Assembly: GCA_032622095.1 (NCBI GenBank)
Contig: CP136061.1
Span: 2,976,001-3,040,000, forward strand
Source: Siphonodentalium dalli
Taxonomy: Eukaryota > Mollusca > Scaphopoda > Gadilida > Siphonodentaliidae
Reading direction: 5' to 3'
Length of the DNA: 64,000 bases
A program made the position numbers and the translations under genes. Below the pieces are notes generated by a model. The model was not told where the DNA came from. It made no database searches and was given only the letters and a program-made list of their open reading frames with translations. Below, piece by piece: positions 59,451 to 64,000 of this stretch. Numbering within the stretch: position 1 is the stretch's first letter; the number at the start of each line of letters is the position of its first letter.

Positions 59451-60174
59451 TATTATGTACACAGATCCGAATCAGCTGATCAGTCGAAGCCGGTGTCACG
59501 TTATGGTATTTAGTATTGCCTGTTCGGTAGCAAAATAATATTTGACATTAATCTTACATATCTCCGCTACGAGCTTAGTTATACTGTAAGTTTGATCAAT
59601 ACGAGCCATGCAAATTGGGTTATACTCATACTCAACAGGTATATTTGTAAAATTTTGATTCCAAATTTGGTAATCAGAAAACAGCACGACTCACATGGGC
59701 GACTCACATGGCCGTTGAGTCAAGTGAAGAAAACCACTGTCGCAATATGCGTGTGCTGTGTACATGATGCTATCACGAAATATATAATATAATATAACAA
59801 TTTGACGTAACAAAAGAAGTTGCGTATATAGTAGCACAAATACTGATATCAGTGATAATTAAATGTAAAGTCGTGAACTAGTGAAACAGTATTGATTTGA
59901 GTTCACTTACTATGTTGGCCATTACAATGGTGTACCTTTGAATCGTAGCTGAGTTCATGTATACCTGGCTTCCATGCAATGGCATAGTTATGCGTGTTGT
60001 CGGTATCATTCAGTTGCAGGTACTCGACAATTATTTCCGACATGGTCATGGTCAATTTATTTATATCACATGCGTATGTACATGTGATTATTTAGGCTTA
60101 GCTGCCCTTGTTAGTTCTCGGTTGACAAGTTTGATGAAATCACACAATAGTCATTTAATAGTTTGCCACATAGT
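59451..60174. other. no gene recognised
   Basis: Only short unrecognised frames are present. Confidence 0.4.
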
Positions 60175-60345
60175 CTGGTCGTTGAGACTCGATTTTGAGG
60201 TGAACCTAGAACAAATTGTTTACAAGCTGTTTTCTGTGTCATTCGACGCGGAAAAGCATCAGGAACAACATATCCAAAATCCGCAAAAATCCGCGTTGGG
60301 GAAACTTTGTTATCAACGATGGCGTCCAACATGGTTGTCTATACT
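60175..60345 (+). repeat. dispersed repeat R3, forward copy
   Basis: GTCTGGTCGTTGA, GAACCTAGAACAAATTGTTT, ACAAGCTGTTTTCTGTGTCA, GAACAACATATCCAAAATCC, CGTTGGGGAAACTT and GATGGCGTCC reappear in reverse at 62,205-62,357. Confidence 0.8.
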
Positions 60346-62204
60346 ACATCAGTTCTCGATATAAGTCATTATACGATATATAGTGGCATCAGAATTATGC
60401 CGTTATATCAGTTTGTGTTAAATTAGAATGCGGGAGCGAGTAGAGTGACACGGACAGAAAATTATACAATCGTGGCCATGAAATGGCTGTCAAAATGGCC
60501 GCAACTCCAAACCATACCACGTAGAAAGCAACATATTGGGTAACTACATAAGAGTGAAATACGTATGGGCAATATACAAGTCGGTTGTTAAATATCTTTA
60601 AAGGTACACACATCATTAAAACAGATCAATCTGAAGGATAATCGGTCAATGCACAGCAAGTCAACCCCCCAATGATTTACGCCATTAACGTTTGGGTGCT
60701 CTGCTTATCCAACATCCAACTGTTGGGCAAAACAAACATAGTTCGTGCATGCAACGCACGAACTAATGTTTCGCCTCACAGTGCATGGTAGTTTCATTCG
60801 GAATGGTGATTAAATATTTAATGCAACGCCGAAATTTCAGTGCATACTCTAGAGGTATAAATACTAGTTATATTTCCGGAAATGTCAACACTCCCGGTGA
60901 TAATAAACGATACACGTATGTCGCAATGGTTATTATACTGTAAAGAAACACTCATATATTCAATGGATTAGCACCGAATCTCACTATGCCAAAGAGACTG
61001 TACATATTACATTGTATGTAAGACTAATTTTCATTCTGCTACCAACCCGGTTTCTTAGTAGACAATTTTGTTAAAATTACTTCAGTGGCCACATTACAAC
61101 TAGAATAAGCTACAGCGCAATGCACACTATTAGTTTTCAGTATATTTTTGTTTGAAATTATATTACCATTACCACCCACGTAATCGTGCTAAATATCAGG
61201 TGATCAACGTTTAAGATGTTATTTCAACGTTTAACATTCACCCAATATTGTTAGTTGTGGTTCTGTGTGCAACAGACATGTGTAACATTATGGAAAATGG
61301 GTAAACGCGGTGATGCGGTTAAAGACAACGTAGTAAGTTTCGCGTAGATGTGGCCTTGGTGAATTCAACCAAATATAATTTCCAGATATAAACACAGTCT
61401 CTGTTACAGATTATGTAGGCAATTTTGAATTTATTGAAGACAGTCTATGGTACTCATTTGTGATTTAATAAATTTAGTTCATGGTACACCATCACGCATT
61501 CTTGTGATAAAAGCGAAATATTCGTGTTTTATCACTTGATCTGAGGCAACTATAACTACTATTTTGAGAAACGTACAATAGGATCTACGCATTCTCCCCA
61601 GTACAATATGAACATAATTCATACCGTTTTATAGCAATTATTTTTTTAAGGTTTTATACCGTAGATATCAAAATAAATGGTGATCGGTCTCATTCGTGAG
61701 ACTGCTCTGAATACATATATTTCTGCTTCTAGAGAAAGGCCGCATAGTCAATACATCCCTACTAAATCCCGTTTAGCTGTTTAATTACACATATATCACA
61801 CGATTCAAGATTAGCGGTACAGATAAAACTGCGTCATTTTTCCGTTTCTGGACACCCAAAAGTCCAGATTTAACCGTTCCACAAGACCCTGATTTCGCTT
61901 GCTCTCTCGTGAGATACATCAGAGAGAATTCGTACATCTCTAATCAAAAGTTTCTCTTATACTTGTAGTCATTCTTCCTCGCAATATTCGCGCGTTTGTT
62001 CACTCGTATAGGACTAGCTATTCAATTTTGCACTAAATGTAAATTTCATTCGATTGTGTCCATTTTGGTGGCCATTTTGGGAAAAATATTCTACATATAT
62101 GGTTTACGATTAAGCAATGTTTGTGTATATTTCAATTTATTACGAATTTGGCATTAATTGGATCACCTGCCGCAGAATTCAGTATTTTCCGATAACAACC
62201 GACA
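60346..62204. other. interval between R3 copies, no gene recognised
   Basis: Small hairpins occur at about 60,731-60,771 (AACATAGTTCGTGC / GCACGAACTAATGTT) and 61,512-61,545 (TGTGATAAAA / TTTTATCACT). No coding region was identified. Confidence 0.4.
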
Positions 62205-62357
62205 TTATGGACGCCATCTTCAATAGAGAATTTTCCCCAAAGCGGATTTTAGCGGATTTTGGATATGTTGTTCCCTACATTCTGCCCGACAATATGACAC
62301 CAAAAACAGCTTGTAAACAATGTGTTCTAGGTCCAATGCTTCAACGACCAGACTAAC
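62205..62357 (-). repeat. dispersed repeat R3, inverted copy
   Basis: The reverse complement of R3 at 60,175-60,345 lies about 2 kb away in head-to-head arrangement. It abuts the 3' end of the antisense LINE. Confidence 0.8.
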
Positions 62358-62374
62358 AGACATGTAGTTAGTGG

Positions 62375-63999
62375 AATTCATCTCCAATTCTCCGGAATCG
62401 CAAAGCGGACATACACGACTTGTGTTGCCTGGTGTTTCCACCGTCCGGTTTCGATAGGTAGATGGTGATTACCAGTTCTAAATTTACATACGGTTATTCG
62501 GTTTGCCGTGTTCAGAGTTTCCAGATATCTCTCAAAGGATAAATCATGCTTAAATATCCTTAAATATCCTATAAATTCGACCGCGACTGGAGTTGTTTAT
62601 ATCAGTTTCCCATGAATCCCTGAACGGTGTAATTAGGCTACACTTTATATATGATACAAATTGATCAATGTCTGGAATTGTTCCATATGCCAAGCATGCA
62701 ATTGATTACAATTTTTCTAATATGTTATAGATGGTATGCAACCAAGGAAAATTATTTGCATTAATGGCAAACATGGTATGTGATAGTTTCAGGAGTATTC
62801 TAGGGTACCTGTCTTCATGGCTATTCATAACCTTACACCAAAATTTTATCATTCGTGTGTTCACATGTATGTCAATAGGCAATCTTCCGCATTCGCCATA
62901 TAACATAACATTAGGGGTTGATGGTCTGAGTTTGAGAATGTGCTGAATGAATTTACGATGAACCTTTTCGAGAACATCATTGTTCCCAAATCCCCAGATT
63001 TCACATCCATACAGCAGTATTGGCATAACATGCAAGTCAAACAAATCCAGTTGGTTTTTTATCGACGTGCAGTGCTTCCTTGATTTCCCAATAATGGTGT
63101 ACATATATCTGGTTGCTTTGTCTGCAAGATCTTTTTTCGCCATTGAGAAGGAACCTGATTTACAAAATAGGATACCAAGATAGCTGAATGTGTTTACTAC
63201 ATCAATTTTTCTCCCCTTGAACATAAATATTATTTTCTTTGGGATACTAGTCTTAGAGAGATTGAGGAATTTTGTTTTGTCCACATTTACTGTCAGTAAA
63301 AACTGTTACAATATTTTTCGAAAAAATCTAGTTGGGACTGCAGATCTTGGGTGGTTTCAGCCATAAGTGTGGTATCGTCAGCATACAGGATCATAAATAT
63401 TTTGACGTAACAGCTTAGTCGGTTCTCTATTTCTGAGTCAATTGTTTTCAGGCCAGTTACGCCGTTTCCAAGTAAAAATTCTTCGAGATCGTTTAAGTAT
63501 AGCGTAAATAGTAGAGGAGACATGTTATCACATCGACGAATGCCTGCGTAACATGGGAAGTAGATGGATTTGATGCCGTCTAGTTGAACACATGATTTTA
63601 TGTGATTATACATATTGGTAATGACTCTGCAATTTTTTCCATTGATACCATTTTTTAATATTTTGTACCACAGCCCTTGTCTCCATACCATATCAATGCC
63701 TTTTGGAAGTCAATGAAAGCGCAGAATATTTTTTTGTTCAGTTTTCTACTGATTTCAAATAGTAGGTGTAAGCTGAAAATGTTGTCGACAGTTGAATAGT
63801 GCTTTCTGAACCCCGCCTGATTTTCAGATATAATGTCATACTCTTCAGCAAATTGGCCCAGGCGATTTGATAATATCTTTGTGAATAGTTTTCCAAAACA
63901 GCTTAGCAGCGTGATAGGTCTATAATTACTGGGATCATTTGAGTTTCCTTTATTTTTATACAGAGGGACAATTGTTCCTATAACCCAGTCCTGTGGTAC
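62375..63999 (-). pseudogene. LINE ORF2 reverse transcriptase, lightly broken
   Basis: Reading from 63,999: VPQDWVIGTIVPLYKNKGN, DPSNYRPITLLSCFGKLFTK, SENQAGFRKHYSTVDN, FCAFIDFQKA. One base is missing near 63,692, after which MVWRQGLWYKILKNGI continues. GIRRCDNMSPLLF stands where relatives have RQG, so that motif is altered. YADD is at about 63,375-63,395. Another base is missing near 63,300 in a T run. VDKTKFLNLS, SYLGILFCKSGSF and LYGCEIWGFGN follow. TAA at 62,706-62,708 and a 10-bp tandem duplication (GGATATTTAA, ~62,552-62,571) interrupt the C-terminal part. It ends in RYLETLNTANRITVCKFRTG and, after another shift, CPLCDSGELE. Confidence 0.85.
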
Positions 64000-64000
64000 A
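62375..64000 (-). mobile_element. antisense LINE, RT to 3' end, running off the window
   Basis: The minus strand carries the RT fingers, palm and C-terminal region of a non-LTR element. It continues past 64,000, so the endonuclease and ORF1 may lie outside. The 3' end is near 62,375, next to R3. Confidence 0.88.

Overview
The window looks like nuclear DNA from a marine invertebrate animal, probably a lophotrochozoan or an invertebrate deuterostome; I cannot name the species. The reasons are AT-rich, gene-poor sequence, intron-type splice sites, several non-LTR retrotransposon (LINE) remnants, tRNA-derived SINEs, Helitron ends, a MITE with a TA target site, many tandem arrays and foldback repeats, and two gene families typical of such genomes (P2RX7 C-terminal 'ballast' domain and DUF3504/Crypton-like recombinase). 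There are no operons, ribosome binding sites, rRNA or CRISPR arrays.

The best gene is on the minus strand between 49,251 and 46,637. Two exons join across a GTGAGT donor and a CAG acceptor. The junction itself rebuilds the Trp-Cys-x-Cys-Gly-x-Cys zinc-binding motif of a P2RX7-C (ballast) domain protein. Exon 2 carries one apparent 1-nt frameshift, so the gene is either a young pseudogene or affected by a sequence error. Its intron is filled with hairpins, a tandem array and a short-word repeat cluster.

Layout. 0.5-1.5 kb: GC-rich tandem array that flips strand. 1.8-3.7 kb: word cluster, a broken DUF3504 recombinase and weak exon-like pieces. 4.7-7.2 kb: 5'-truncated LINE with two in-frame stops and a (TCCTA)6 tail, inserted in a word-repeat cluster. 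7.8-14.1 kb: weak exon candidates, a 20-bp minisatellite (10.0-11.1 kb), a ~181-bp array and several palindromes. 16.2-18.2 kb: minisatellite and a dispersed repeat that recurs at 42.7 kb. 19.8 kb: SINE. 23.3-24.8 kb: ~0.94-kb duplication. 27.2-30.6 kb: LINE with ORF1 and the endonuclease half of ORF2, cut off by a 40-bp satellite. 31.1-31.7 kb: foldback. 32.3-37.3 kb: ~160-bp satellite with trimeric higher-order structure, two copies of a conserved tail and a MITE insertion. 37.6-39.99 kb: SINE, foldbacks and a second MITE copy. 40.7-44.7 kb: duplications, a 47-bp minisatellite and an unrecognised 150-codon frame. 45.2-49.3 kb: inverted arrays and the P2RX7-C gene. 49.5-53.5 kb: a dispersed repeat split by a 2.04-kb TIR element and two tandem Helitrons; its copy at 57.7-58.9 kb preserves the empty sites. 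56.1-56.3 kb: candidate promoter and signal-peptide exon. 56.5-59.4 kb: LINE remnant interrupted by that dispersed repeat. 62.4-64.0 kb: antisense LINE running off the right edge.

The genes do not form a pathway. The main story is layered mobile elements and satellites around one or two host gene fragments.
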